A DNA stretch of 64,000 nucleotides from Ascaris suum (lineage: Eukaryota; Nematoda; Chromadorea; Rhabditida; Ascarididae), in contig CM024189.1 of the NCBI GenBank assembly GCA_013433145.1, positions 6,440,001 through 6,504,000 on the forward strand, given 5' to 3'. The notes under the pieces were generated by a model. It was not told the origin of the DNA. It made no database searches and was given only the letters and a program-made list of their open reading frames with translations. Made by a program: the position numbers and the translations under genes. Below, in pieces: positions 22,901-36,482 of this stretch. Every line of letters begins with the position of its first letter. Positions within the stretch are counted from its first letter, which is position 1.

Positions 22901-25900
22901 AGTTAAGAAATGCGATTGAATTTAACGCGCTCAGCGAAATGGTGCGAAATTGTTTACTTTTCTTCTCGCATTCTTTAAATTTGCAGCAAGCCTATAAAAT
23001 GAGGTCGAGTATGATCGATCAGTCGAGCAGTAAAGGTTGCCCTATTAGGGACATAGAATAAATATAATAGAATAAATAACTCCACAGTAAAATAAATAGC
23101 AGTCGTCCGTACGAACACTACTACATCTGACTCTTATTCATAGAGCGGCGGTAACCAAGCGACTGGAGAACCATCGGGATCGTTTCATGCGAAAAATCTC
23201 ATACCATCATTCGTGATATGGCACGTTGCAACATGGCGTTTCTCAGCATAATCAGTTTTTTTGATTCTCAACAAATTCGCAATTTTTCGCTGCTCTGCTT
23301 TGTTGTCATCGCAGAGCAGAGCACGTAATAAGGTAGTGCGCACCAAGCACGTATGCTTCCACTACGTCACTAGACTGTAATGTGCCTTATCGCTCTAAAT
23401 ACACCAGGATATCGTGTGCTTAAAAATCCTTGTTTGTAGAAAAAAGCTGGGTCCCCCTATTATGATCACACACAAATTAATATTGATAAAGAAGATTTCT
23501 ATGAGTTCGGAGAATGACGGAAAAAAACGGACTTAAATCGTGTTGGTAATTGAGTTTGGAATCGTTCGAAAATGACGCAAAAATTTTTGTGATCGAGATG
23601 CAATCCAGTTTGCAATTAAGAAGTGAGGAGAAGTATGTCGATGAGAATTTATAACTTTCGATTGACGGGCTGTCGAAAAAATTTACCCCAAAGACAACAG
23701 CTAAACGTGCAGCCGGGCGTGCTCTCCATATAATTTTTAAACATAAAATAATGCATAAAAGAGATGAAGAATATTTTCATAAGCAGTGCTCGCAATTAAC
23801 TTCCGTTCTAAACATGAATTCATCGACGTTTAGCCGACCTTTAGAAGAGCCCCTTGTGAAAGAAAAGACAATCTGAACGGATTTTCGGCCGCAATTTTTG
23901 TGCTAAACTTGCGACTTTGTACCGAAATTGCCTTCAGAGTATACCCGACCTCTTATAACATATGAAACAAAAAAGAACAGTGGTGAAAATTGCACTATAT
24001 TAACGTGCTGATAGGTTTGACAGAAATATGGTGCAATCAGCATGCAGCATTAAAACGTAAGTTGCTGGAAGCAGTGAGAGCAATGTGGTAAGCACTTTGA
24101 AGTGACAGTTATTAGCGCAGCAGTCTTCAACGATGGACGGACGCAGTGCACCTTTTTGGACGTTTCGCTGTCGTCCTCGGGAATCGTCAACGGTTCCGCA
24201 CCGCCTCCGTCGGCGTCACCAAAACGGTAGGTGCAAAGTTGTTCCGCTGCGGCAGTCGACATCGCGTAACTCTGCCGTCGTTCGTCGCACCATTTATCGG
24301 CCTCTTCTGCTTGCTCTACTTTAAGTATCATTTCCTCGATGTACTTCACGATCACGTCCGACTTATGAATGCACCGCTTCAAAACGCACTTTCCTCTACA
24401 TACCTTTATATCCTTGCTGTTGATTTCCTCTTTTTGACTCTAATAGTGGACTTCAACCTAACTTTATTCGTTAATTACCATTTTTGAGGATTATGCTGCG
24501 ATGCTGATAAACTCCACAAAATGTTATCAAAAAAATAGTGCATGAATACAGTCAAAAAATGTGACTGTTTTTCGACTTGACAGTTTACAAAAAAGGTGAA
24601 CTCCAGCTCCATAAAAACAGAGTCTTGAATTCCATATCTTTTTTCATGCTTTTCGGCTATTTACGACATCAAGCGACTCAACTTTCCTGGAGCTCAGAAG
24701 CTGCGCTAGATATGCTAGATTATGCCGAATATGCCATATAAGTCCGCGATATAAATACTTGGAAGAAAATAAATTTGCCGGGTCCAAAGCAAAAAAAGAT
24801 GGGCAGCTTAGACCAGGGAATCGGAAATGAACTGAAAGTGGGATTTTTTTTGAAACAAGGAAAATTTGAAAAAAAAAAGAAATAAGGAAAATCAAAATAG
24901 GGAATGCGTCAAATGAAGGTTTAAAAAGTAGCTCGGGAAGTGCATTTCGCTTCGAATCCTTTGAAGATGCACTATCATCAGTGCGTACTGATTGGACAAA
25001 CAGAGGAGATAGTGAAATATTTCATAGAGAAAGCTGAAGAGAGCAGCCGATGCAAGCAGGGCAAACAAGTTCATTTCGAAGTATAAAGTATATAGAGAAC
25101 AAAATTATGTGTATATATTGAAAGGTATTGAAATTTAAATTAGTCGAGAAAATGTTTTTTCCACATGATTCCTCATGCTGCTTAAACTACGTCTCTGCAT
25201 GGTTTCGTGATGTGTGTAATAGGGTTCAGGTTCGCCCATAAGAATTGATAAGATAGCTGCTGATTGAAGAGATGAATGTTTAGAAGTTGACTGATAAGAC
25301 AGCTGCTAGTTTCCTCGCTGTAAAAGATTATGAATCTTCATTGACAAAATTCTAGGTGATTTTCACACAAAGAGAACGAAACACGCACTGAGCCAAGTGT
25401 TTGTTCAAGTCGTCTTTTGACAGCTTTCAGTTGCACTTCGACTTCCCTCTCGTTCTCGCCGTCGATTACAAACACTTCGCGCATATTTTCGGTGAGTAAT
25501 CGGCATGAATAACCAATATTTATTGCGGTTTCCTAAAAAATACGATAAAAATTTGAGCAAAAAAAAATTCTTTTTCCTCGATTTCTAACAACTTATATGA
25601 TTCATTCATTTATACATTACAACATAAGATCACTATCGATTTTGAGTACGAAAAGAGCTTTTTTAAAAATAATCCTCAAAAAAGCCATAAAATTATACTT
25701 GCAGAAAGTGCAAGCCAACATCCATATAAACCATCCCATAACGCTAACAGCTTTTTTGCAGCCTCTTAATTTACTCTCAATACTGATAAATGCAGTATGA
25801 AGTTACTCTTAAATAATAATCAATGCAGCACTCTCAAACGTCAACAGTCAATGGCGGGAGAGCCTTAAAAAAACTTGCTTAGTCACCTGTTTATCTCCTG

Positions 25901-28900
25901 TAAGCACCCAAATTTTAATGTTCGCGCTGGCGAGTTTGGCGATTGTTTCCGGTACACCATCTTGGAGTTTATCCTCGATTGCGGTCGCACCTAGCAGCAT
26001 CATATCATGCTCAATTTCTTCATAGATCGCATCCAATTTTTCTTGACGATTGTACATTTCGAGAGCCGCTGCTTTTTGTCGCTTCTGCAATAATACATGA
26101 GCAAAATTTGCAAAAACGATGCGGTGATACTGCCAGTAAATCAGCTGTTATCATCCTCAGTCTTGTTCCGCTACCAAAAGCTCCTCGTCCATCGTGAATT
26201 ATGCAAAAAAAAGAGAACAAGCGAAAAAACAACTCAAACTCATCTAAAAGGTGGTTTACCTGCCAATCAGCGAAGTAATCTGCATCGATTTTCTTCCATG
26301 CCACACACAGTGTTCTCAAACCTTCGCCAGCGAATTTATCGAGGTGTTGGTTTGTAGCTGTTTTTAATAGTTCATTTGTTGTAGAAGATATCCTATCCGA
26401 AAAAAAAAACCTCATTTATTTCACACAAATCATAATTGCACGATACAACTTTCCGTAGCAGTTTGCAACCGCATAAAAACGTTTACTACAAACTTATTGA
26501 TAGCGGGAATTTAAAAAACGTCCGATATAGAAAGAATTTTGAAAGAACAATGAAGATTTAAGTCGTAGGTTCTAAGGGTGATTTCTGAAATTCTCCTACC
26601 ACAAAAAATTTTTCTACAGGAAAGTCATAATATCGAAGAAAATTTCTACTTTTCTATATTTTTAACTCTGCACTCTTCACTTCTATCCTTCTCTTCCCCT
26701 AAATATGACGTCATTTGAAGATTGACAAAAGCGACGGTTAATTTAGCCGATTAGAATTATTTTGAATTTGAGCATATTTTGCTTTGCGAAACATTCAGAG
26801 CACATAACAAAGAATATCAACAAGCCATTTGTTAGCTAAAGCTGATAAAGAGGGAATGAATAAACAGCTTTAATGAGTGACGATTTGAACTGCTAATAAA
26901 TAAGCAATACCTTTCCATAATCATTGTGTCGGCTCCTTTGCAATATAACGTTATATCACCGCTTGCATTTCTAACAATAACCGACATTCTCTTTCGAACG
27001 TTGTTGAAGTCAAGAATACACAATAAGTCATAATGCTATAAAAAAAAGAGCAATAAATCGTCATCGCTTCAATCTTGATAAATACCTTTCCAGTACATTC
27101 TCGAATTTGGCATTAATCGCATTTAAATCTACCAATATTGTGATTTTTTTTGTGCTAGTGAACGTAAATATCGACTAACTGGATCACTTTCTCAAATATA
27201 AGATTAGAAACATCAAACACGACAATCTCACTGAAAAATAGACATTCAAAATTAATTTAAACGCAATAAAAAAATGTATGGAGAAATTTCGCACTCTTCA
27301 TTGCTCATTTCATTTCTATATACCGTTTACTTATTACGATAGCATAGAACTATGAAATTCATTTATCACTACCGGCACGATTCAAATAAGTATAGAGCTA
27401 TGTTTAGCGCAATTGTCATATATTGTGGTGCAGTTAGAGGTGTTTCTAAAATTCAAGCAAATAGGTGCACTAAAAGGAATGCGCGCATCTTGAAAAAAAC
27501 GCTATGAAATTAAGAAAAGATAACCTAAACTTTCAAAAAAAAAAAAGCGAAACCCAAACTTCCAGTCAAATTGCACAAATATTCGCTAGAGAAGTTTTTT
27601 TTTAATATTTATAGAACCTTTTTTCCCTGCATGTGTGATTTTCCACTTTCACATCCAACAAATCTTACACTGATGTAGCAAAACTAGAACTTGTTTACTC
27701 CACTTAGAGATCCTTTTCCAAGAATTCAGGATCAGGACTTCAACAGCTACAATTCAACGACACTTAGCTGACATGTCGGCATGATATTGATGCTGCAAAT
27801 TATTTACTAATGCAAATCAATCGTTTTACTGTGAAAAATCAATCAACGCACCTCTTCCATGCCGTTCACTTCAATGGTGATCGTGTTTGCTGTACGAGAC
27901 TTAAAAACGAAACCAAAATTCCTTGCCGCTGAAGTTAAAGCTGCCTCGTCAGGACTTTGCGCTTGATATTCCAGCTTGCCATTCTTACGTTCTGGCATTA
28001 CTGTATGACAAAGAGCTAAGAGACGCCAAAACTCAGTCACCTGAAATTAATTCCCCTAAGACCCTATCAATACATTCATGTTTTTGTAGCACAATATTAA
28101 AAATTGACTCTCGTTATATACTATTAGTTATTACTAATAAGAAAAACTGAACAAATAGAAACTTCATGAATAAAAGTATACATTAAGCATATATTGGATG
28201 TTTACTGTGGCGCAGAAAGAAATTTCGAAAACTTCGAAAAGGTCTTTGCTAATATATGGACGAAATTATAGTGACAATTATTGACACAATAGGAACGTGA
28301 GAATGGATTTGAAAAATCTTTAATCGCCGATTAATTAGCGTCATCAGTGAAAGGAAACACTGAATGAATGTTGAGTGAATGGCACACCTTGCATAAATTT
28401 ATAGCGCTAAACTTTTTCATAGACTAATGAACAAAAAGACGTAGAATAGCATAGTTTTTAATTTTTCTCTTGTTAAAAACTATAAATATGGTGTCATGTG
28501 TGCACTCCAAGAATTATATTTAACAAATTCGGCTATAATGCTGAAAGAAGTTCAAATGAATTTCGGGGCTAAGAAATTCCATTGATCAAAAAAAAACTGA
28601 TTTTTGAGACTTTGAGACGTAAAGAGAAATTATTTGTTTTAAGCTGTAGACGTATTTACTCGCAGTGGCAGGTCACAAAGGGCCTATGAACAGGGCCATT
28701 GTAAGCTGCCACTGCGAGTAAATACATCTACAGCTTCGTTCAACTCAAAGACCACAAAATCATGACAACTTTCTCTTTTTTCAGTACATCCGTTCAAATT
28801 TCCAGAAGTGTTCACTAAAAAAAACGAGTTTTCAAAGACTTTTTGAGTCACCAAAAATATTCACCTCATGTAGACCTTTCCTGGTATCCTCCAGTAGTGT

Positions 28901-31900
28901 TTCATCGTAAAATTTAAAACTCGGCTCATACCACTTATTTCTTGAAAAATCAATCGCTTTTGTTGCCTGAAAATATCACACCAATTTAAGGTTTTAATGA
29001 AACGAACGAATTTTATGATCAACGTTTATCGCGTTTCAATTTTCGTCTCCAAGTGCAATTTTACTTGTATATCATTTCCCTTGTGCCACTCCCAAGTTCT
29101 CCTATATATTCCGCTGTTCTTTTTATTGAAAATCGCATGAAGGAATGTTCCTGTAGTTGATTTTTTGAGGCAAGCGGATTGTCTTCAACATCCATTTTCG
29201 ATGAATTGACTTTAAAAAAGAAGTTACACGAAAATTTTTTCTTGTAGCGCTTACTTAGTTTTATGGCATACTGATTCATAACATCGATAGTGGTGAATAA
29301 TTTTCCAAAGTACAGGATGAACAAAACTCCACATATAGTCTCACCAAAAAGGAGGGATCAAAGTGTACCTATTGAATCTGAAAGGAAGTACTATTTCCCT
29401 GGTAGGTTCTTCTCTGATTTAGTGAGTCTTCCTGGAAACTTCAACTAAGCGCCAGATGCTATCACATCGATGACTGAAAAATAAAGAAGCAAACCTCGGT
29501 GATTTCGACAATTTCACCTCTTGCACCGTATAGATCGCCATAACTTCTACCATTTATTGAGCATTTTTTGAATGCCATAATATTTTGCGTAAGTGTACCA
29601 GTTTTATCACTGAATATGTACTGAACTTGGCCCAGTTCTTCATTTAACGTTGTTGTCCTTGCTCGTGCCGGAATATCAGCCTATTAAAACAAAGAGACTA
29701 AATGAGTTCATATGCACATACGCCTCTCATAATATTTTTACGTTACGCTTCATAAAAATCACCAGTTTTCGTGCTTATGAAACATACAATTATCAACTTT
29801 CAAAGCATCTTTTTACAATATGTGAGTTTCTCTTCCTTACTCAACTAGTCATTCTTGGGAGTACACGATGTACCTTATAAAAGGTAAACTCGAAATTTCT
29901 AAAATACTGGCAAAGTACTAACTTCGAACAGAAAATCCTTCTATTCTCTATTTGTTGCAACTTTATCGAAAGTAGTATATTCAATTCCACGAAAAAGATG
30001 ACGCAAAGAAAAGTGTTACCTGTTTATAGTACATAGCGCGATCAAAATTAATCCACATTGAGTGAACGAATCGAATTATTTCAACACTGAAATGATAAAC
30101 AACCGAATGCATGATATTTAAGACAACTAAAGGTAACTTTTTAGTTTTATAGGCTAGAGCATTGCCTAATTTCGAGTGGTTAAAAAAACCGAACAGCCGG
30201 CATATTTTATTCAATATCCATTACAAAACTGCTTAACCATAACGAAAATTAACTTGCATAGTGAAATTAGCATTTGCCATCAATCAAATATTTAAATATT
30301 GCTGTTCATTGGCTATCTAAAATTAGCATAACATACCTAACATAAAGTGAAATAGGCACAACAGTATTGAGGAGTATAATATAGGAGAAAAAATTGAGAA
30401 ATGCAATAATGGCGATTTGTTGTGATGATTTCTCATCAGCTTTTGGCACGATTGTACGATCCCAATCCATATAAATGGTAAAATGACGTCCCGTTGTCCA
30501 TTCCCAAACACCACAAAGAATTGTGCACATAAGACACATTGCTATTAAAAATAGCACTATCTGAAATTAACATCAATATATATCTCATTATTGCTAAACA
30601 ATTTCACTCAACGATATCTATCGAAATTTTTACAGAGAAGTTCCCATAATATTTTAAATTTTATTGAAATATTTTCATCGAATTTTTTTAATGCTCAAAT
30701 GTGCAAGAGCTCAAAAACGATTGTATAATGATGATGATTTGAATATGAGATTCAGATGAAATACGTTGAAGCGTTCTTTCCTCAGTCAAACGTTAGAGTA
30801 GACCTCATAAAAACCCAACAGATCCGTAGATTAGTCTACTCGATGAGTCTTCTTTAGGTCTTAGACATCTAGTCATTGTAGAGTAAACAATTTCGTCTAA
30901 ATCGGTCTCTAACATTACCGAATGAAAATGTTATGGTAGTGTGACGGTAAAACCTAAAGAAGACAAAAAAATCACCTCGTAAATATCGATATTCAACAAC
31001 CTAATATCTTCAAATAAGAAAGCCTACCCCCATGATCAGAATATTGAGAAAGCGATCGAGACTTGTTCTCTTGAATTTCGTCTTACCGCTATTCATCATA
31101 AGTTTGGTATCTTTGCCTGAAATGCAATTTTCATCTAATTAAATTACAGCTTCATTAAAAAAACCAACCATTCTTTAAGGCAAAGTAAGCAAAATTATGA
31201 AGTTTTATTAATTATACAAATTTACAGCTATTTTTGTAGAGAAGAATAAAACATATGCAATTATTCGATAATAACAGTCACACAATGAAAAGTGATCGCA
31301 AAAAATTTTTTTAATCAGCATAACGATTGCGCCGATTGCGTAAACAATGCCATCTGGACGTTATGAAACAGCGTTTTTCAGATAAGAGGGTGCTTCCAAG
31401 ATAAGAGTGATGAGTTACTGGTTTCATTAAAAACTGAACAAATGAAGTTAATTGTACGTGAGTAGAACTTTTCATCAAAACCACAAAAACTTTCAATGAT
31501 TGCTCAATAATTGGCTAAATGCCAAAAAAATTTCACCCATAATTGATAAAATATGATACCTGCGAAAACTACAACTCCATAACACCATCGTGTATTTCTG
31601 AGCACACAACCCCTCAGCAACATTTTATCGTTGTCTAGCGGTAGTGTAGAGCTTCCAAAGGAAAGCTTCCCTTCGAATTGATTTAAGCGATTATTGGGAG
31701 CCTCGCAGACAATTTCACCTGAAAAAAAATGTTTCATTAGTTGAAGTATTCTAAAAGTAAATCAATCATCTCGTAGTGCAGAAAAGGTGGAAAAAATAGG
31801 AAGCCCTCATAAGAATCTAAAGACTCATTTTTGCCTAATATCTGACGAGTCAAATTGAAAGCAACTTCAGAAATTATTACCACATTACTAAAATCATGCC

Positions 31901-34900
31901 GGTTTATTGATGTGCACAATGTGATACTACTTCGAACTCAATCTTTTAAAAATTCATCAATCATGACAAACTGGCTGGCCAAAGTGCCTTATTTTGACAA
32001 GAATGGAATCCGATTGTACTTTATTTATTCAGTGAGCGTCTTTCTTGTGAAGTGTCAATGAGCGCTCACAGGATGCACAGTGCGAAGCTTTCCTTCGTTG
32101 TTCAATAGATGCTACCGGCAGTGTAAAGATTTGATGATGAAAATCGCTGATCGAAACGGTGAATCAATTTAAGGCTCCCTGATTATGCATATAAGATACT
32201 AGCAGAGGCATTTCTATGTGGAATATGAAGAAATGACAGACATTCTGTAAATTAATCCTTCCTGATACTCACAGTTGTTGACTGCATCTCGTTTTGCACG
32301 TCGGACTGCTCATGGAACAGGTCAGAATTGGCCTTCAAAATGCTGACTACCTTTAGCCTTCAGCCATAGAATGTGTCTTGAAGTAAAATTGATAGGAAAA
32401 TTAGTCACCACAATACAATTGTTCAAAAAAAGGGTAACTTTTCCAGTAGTGAAATCCGCTAGAAACTTCTACTTAAGAATGCCGTTTTTACACTACTTTC
32501 TAGGCGCAAGAAAAAAAGAAGTAAGTAATGATCTAACCTCGGAAGTCGCTAATCAAACTAAGTTTATCCCCCATCTCGAAGGTTTCCGGAAGTGCTTGTC
32601 TAGCCTTCAGATTTGTTTCACCGTCCAATTCAGCTGTCTCTATGTAACACAGTCCATGAGGCTCTGATGTAGACAAGAGAAGTAAGTCGGCCTGCAAAAC
32701 TGCATTACTGCTATATTTCCAGTCTCAAACTGTAGAATTCAAAGCCTTAGACGAGCTTTGTGATAAGTGTTACTCTGAAGCGTTGTAACGGAATCATATG
32801 CTAATCTTCAGCTGCACGTCTCGGTTGTATGTATAATAATATATACAAATTTGAGAAGAATTAAATTGTTTAAAAAACCTCCATTTGCAATCGATATCGA
32901 CTAAACTCTCTCCAGAACATGAATTCTTCTTTCATATGTTGAGCATTTTTTAAAACAAGCAACATTTTTCACGACGAGTTAGGTGTAGCAACTGATTTCA
33001 AAGTTGGATTTTACTTCAGTAGTGCGTTCCTTACAGTTGAACATTTTGACAAGTGGCTACGAGAAATAAAACCGAAGTTTGGCAATTTTCATCTTCAGAC
33101 GAAGTGAAGAGAAAAAATATCGCTATAGTCCTCAATGACGATGGCCGCCTGTAGAGAAAGGTGTACGCGTATGTGGGATTACGATAACTCCTCATATGCA
33201 AGTATACCACGCCAATTTTTTTACATTGGCGTCTTAATCGTACCTCCTTATCATATTCCCCTCTCCCCTTAGCTGCCATCCCCTCAAACCATTACTTTGG
33301 AAAATCGGTCACTACTCTAACACTATACATAGATTAATCGATTAAAAAAACCAACGGCAACAAATTGGTCGTTTTCCATTCGTATGACATCGCCCACTTT
33401 AACGTTCATCCATTTTTCTTCAACAAGTTGTCCATTTTTAACCACGTATGATACCCGATTGTTCACCTGACTATCACTGCGATGCCTTTGCTGAAAAATT
33501 TCTCTTAACACAAGGCTAAATGAACAGCACAGACAACATCAGTCTGTATAGTATCTTAAGAAATGTGAAAGCAAATGCATACAGCTACCGCTTCACTACG
33601 AAAAATGGGCAAACATTATCCGAACAACAGCAAAAACGTTTTAAATAGCTAAAAATATTTTGTCGATAGGCATCTTCGTTGTAATATAACTATCAAATCA
33701 CGACTTTCAGTTGCTAGGAACCTAGAAGTATCATAGCACATACGGTCAGTATTCTTTGAGAAATAAGTGGAAAGAAATTCTCTAAGATTGAAGTGAAGAG
33801 AGAGAGAATTTTTATTTTTTTTTTTATAGGCGAAATTTAATGTTCTAAGTGGAGACGAAAAACTTATATGAAACCGGTGTAATTTGGATTTCAACGTTGA
33901 AGAGTTCTTAAACGTTCATCGAAGTACGTGCCACTTCGAAAGAAACGGAAGAGAAACAGTGAAAGCAAAAAACTAGAATGTCAATTATAACTCACTATAT
34001 CGTCGTAGGCATCTTTGGCCGCACTAAAGGCAAGTACGAAAAATAGAGGAATGGCAGTCGAGTACCATACAATAGAACTGATCCATGGGATCAACTGCAA
34101 AAAAATGTCGATTCATATTTTTAAGCGATACTTACTCATATGAATCAAAAAGGAAGTATGCGGAAGATATTTACATTATTGACGAACCAATTTCATAAAT
34201 GCTGAAAAATACAAGAAAAACGCTCAATACGTATTCTTTTTTTTTTGTCTCACTAATGGATTGAGGGAATTTTCTGAAAAATGTGATTTTATGGCGCATA
34301 TTTTCAACAGAAGTGCAAATTGTCCATTATGGCCTAGAATATGATGAGAGGAAGCAACACAAGAGTCACTAACAATCATCAAATTCAGGTGGAAAGTGCT
34401 CCGCTTGAAAATAATTTTGTTTTTTTTAATGCATAATTGTTTTCACTTATCTTGTATAGAAAACATTTTTTCTTACTCATAAAAACTCGTTCATCTAAGG
34501 ACATATATGATACAAACATTCTTCATTATAGATTACATCTATGTAATGACTCGTACATTGCAAGCGTCAAATATACAGAAATATACACACATAGACAGTC
34601 AAATAAAACACCAACAGTGACACCATTTGTAGGACACAAAGCCTTTGAAAAATATGCAACAAATAGGTTAACGCGGGTTGTTTCGGCAATCTAATGTTTA
34701 TCTTTAGTCGCTAAATGAATAGCTACGATGCTTCAACCCATGTCAGCAGGAATTTGGAAGATAACATAAAATAATTATCGATGCAAATAAATTTAAAAAA
34801 AAAAACTTTACCTGTAAAATCATTAGAACAAGGAAGTAAAAATTGGCGAGGCGTTGGAATTGTTCGAAGAGATTCTTTGGAAGAAATGTTATAATATTGT

Positions 34901-36482
34901 ATTTAGAAGTTTTGATGAAATTATCCTGAAAATAAAATCAATAAATTTACAATTTACATCCATAAATATGCTTTTATTTAGATGAAAATTGGCGTTACAT
35001 CAAAAGCTCATTTCGTCAAGTTTATCTCGTCTAGATGACAAAAGATATACAATATCACAACCAACGATAAATAGCTATTGTCATTCTATAGAGCAAATCG
35101 TAGAGAAGAAATCAAAAGCACACTTATGTGATGGAGTAGCTTATAAATGATGAATGCGAGTTGTATTGCTTACTGATTTTTAAGAGCGAGTGATGAATGC
35201 GCTCCCAAACATATGATAAAAAGGCGACTAAAGCTGTAAAAAAGAGCACCTGTCAAATGTCTATATACATTTAAAAATTGCCCTAGAACCCATTTCAGAA
35301 TTACTGTTGTTGATCGACTTCTGTCGAAAAAATTTACAATATTTTGCATATTTTTGGCGGTTTTTTTTGTGGAAAGCAATAATCGTATAGAGGAAAATTC
35401 TTTAGCGAAGCTTACCGCATACTTAAATTGCTCATTGAATTTTCGATCGTTAGCCCTGAGGTGACGCTGAGTATTGCCAGGCAATAAACTGCTCTTCCTT
35501 CGTCCACGTTTTCCACTCCCACCGCCACCGCAGCGCGACAGCAGTTCAGATACCTTCATCCACCAGCTTGATTCCGACTGCTTGTCGTTGTGTTTAACGG
35601 CCGTATAGGGTCGAACAGTTGGTAAGTCACTTGCCAATGGTGAACCTAAAATAAAAAGGTATTCAAGATAGTAGTTCCACTGTGACCTTTATAGGCGTTG
35701 AGCATAACCACGGGGTTCATTTACGAAGCTTACATTAAAATCCAACTACTATAAAAGTTATCAACCAAAGCAAATGTAAACTAGCGCTAATGTTGGCGTC
35801 AACTTGAAATTGAAGCGACTTGAAATTAACTCAGCCGCTTATATACATAGAAAGCAATCATTCGACTTATAGATGAATAGACTGAATGATGAATTTAAAG
35901 GAGTTATTTCTAAACCTCTAAGAATCGTTGAATGAAAAATGAGCATTTTCCAAAAAAATTCCATTTGAAATTTTACAAAAAATTCACCAAAAAAAAACTC
36001 TATTGAAAAATTATATTCAAAAGAAAATGTATTAATGAGAAAGATTTTTGATGATTAATTGATCAACGATGATGAGTGAGGTCTAATTGTGAGTAATACA
36101 ACTAAAATATAATAGCAAATAAGGAATCTAATGAATGAGTTTAAAAAATAGCTATGCGCAATCTTTAGCAACGCTTTCTTTTTCTAAAGCAAATGCTATT
36201 TGCATATAGTAAATTTTTTTCTTCTTAGATTTACGTCTGTCCCATATGAAGGGCTAGATGATACGGTAGTATGCTATTTAGGTAAGGAAGCACAACGGTA
36301 GAAAATTCTTTTAAAAAAGTTCACACAACGTATTTCGCAAAGTGGTCAGTTGAAATGGTTTTGAAAAAAAAAAAAGGAACTTAAAGATATCTAACCTGAG
36401 GCGTTCCGCGTCGCCGGCGTTGCACCTTTTTGATGAGAGGTGCTTGCGACGTTCACGTGACCAACTTTCTCCTTGAGCACCA
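16979..36482 (-). CDS. P4-ATPase phospholipid flippase, ATP8B class (worm TAT family), 5' end not found
   Basis: Membrane ATPase that moves phospholipids to the cytosolic leaflet. Exons, high to low: 36396-36482, 35416-35645, 34812-34925, 33996-34094, 33356-33490, 32538-32691, 31560-31718, 31028-31116, 30337-30560, 30020-30086, 29495-29680, 28865-28966, 27852-28040, 26911-27035, 26260-26392, 25887-26084, 25389-25532, 22543-22675, 22050-22201, 21459-21609, 21005-21201, 20157-20353, 19738-19967, 19186-19426, 18793-18939, 18223-18343, 17703-17819, 16979-17221 (TAG). All junctions keep frame, about 1450 residues. Motifs: [18 protein letters not shown] (M1), ELDGETNLK (A domain), [10 protein letters not shown] (M4), [11 protein letters not shown] (phosphorylated Asp), [10 protein letters not shown] and YCKGADT (N domain), [24 protein letters not shown] (P domain), then M5-M10 and [15 protein letters not shown] in the tail, which marks the ATP8B2/8B4-like group. 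The polar C-terminal tail (last three exons) is nematode-specific as far as I can tell. The first listed exon starts with TG, so an A at the end of an upstream exon would make an ATG; that exon was not located. Two candidate extra exons are listed separately. The tat number is not assigned. Confidence 0.93.
21752..21939. repeat. Imperfect tandem duplication in a flippase intron
   Basis: A 32-base segment (beginning AAATGCGAAACAGC and ending in a T-run plus C) occurs perfectly at 21752-21783 and 21858-21889. A related segment around AATAAAGACAACTGTTTCTT at 21785-21804 recurs with two changes at 21920-21939, and a CTTTCCACTGTAATATT-like stretch also occurs twice between them. It lies wholly inside the intron 21610-22049. 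Confidence 0.85.
22301..22366 (-). other. Weak candidate 22-codon cassette exon of the flippase
   Basis: This lies between flippase exons 22543-22675 and 22050-22201. A TTTTCAG acceptor and a GTTG|GTATCT donor bound 66 bases whose end phases match both neighbours, so inclusion would add 22 residues (reading [20 protein letters not shown]) without a frame change. The downstream exon also joins perfectly without it. Human ATP8B2 has no counterpart. It could equally be intron. Confidence 0.2.
24152..24376 (-). CDS. Candidate 75-codon cassette exon of the flippase P domain
   Basis: This lies between flippase exons 25389-25532 and 22543-22675. The segment is GC-richer than its surroundings and stays open. 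It is bounded by an acceptor TTTTGAAG|CGG and a donor AAAAAG|GTGCAC. It is exactly 225 bases, phase 0 at both ends, as are the two neighbouring exons, so it can be included or skipped. The peptide is acidic and helical ([33 protein letters not shown]). It would extend the variable loop between [19 protein letters not shown] and FALVINGHS, where human ATP8B2 has only a short spacer. It may instead belong to an intronic gene or be chance. Confidence 0.42.
28641..28736. repeat. MITE-like long hairpin in a flippase intron
   Basis: Two 31-base arms, 28641-28671 and 28706-28736, are inverted copies with a single mismatch (CGTATTTACTCGCAGTGGCAG against its complement with one C/T change). They flank a 34-base spacer that itself contains two GGGCC blocks. 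The element lies in the intron 28041-28864. Arm length and near identity suggest a recent short inverted-repeat transposon remnant or a strongly folded RNA; no target-site duplication was confirmed. Confidence 0.85.

Noticed and set aside
24133..24487. Two arginine-rich plus-strand frames
   Set aside because: They are shadows of the minus-strand 75-codon flippase exon candidate; no splice or family support on the plus strand.
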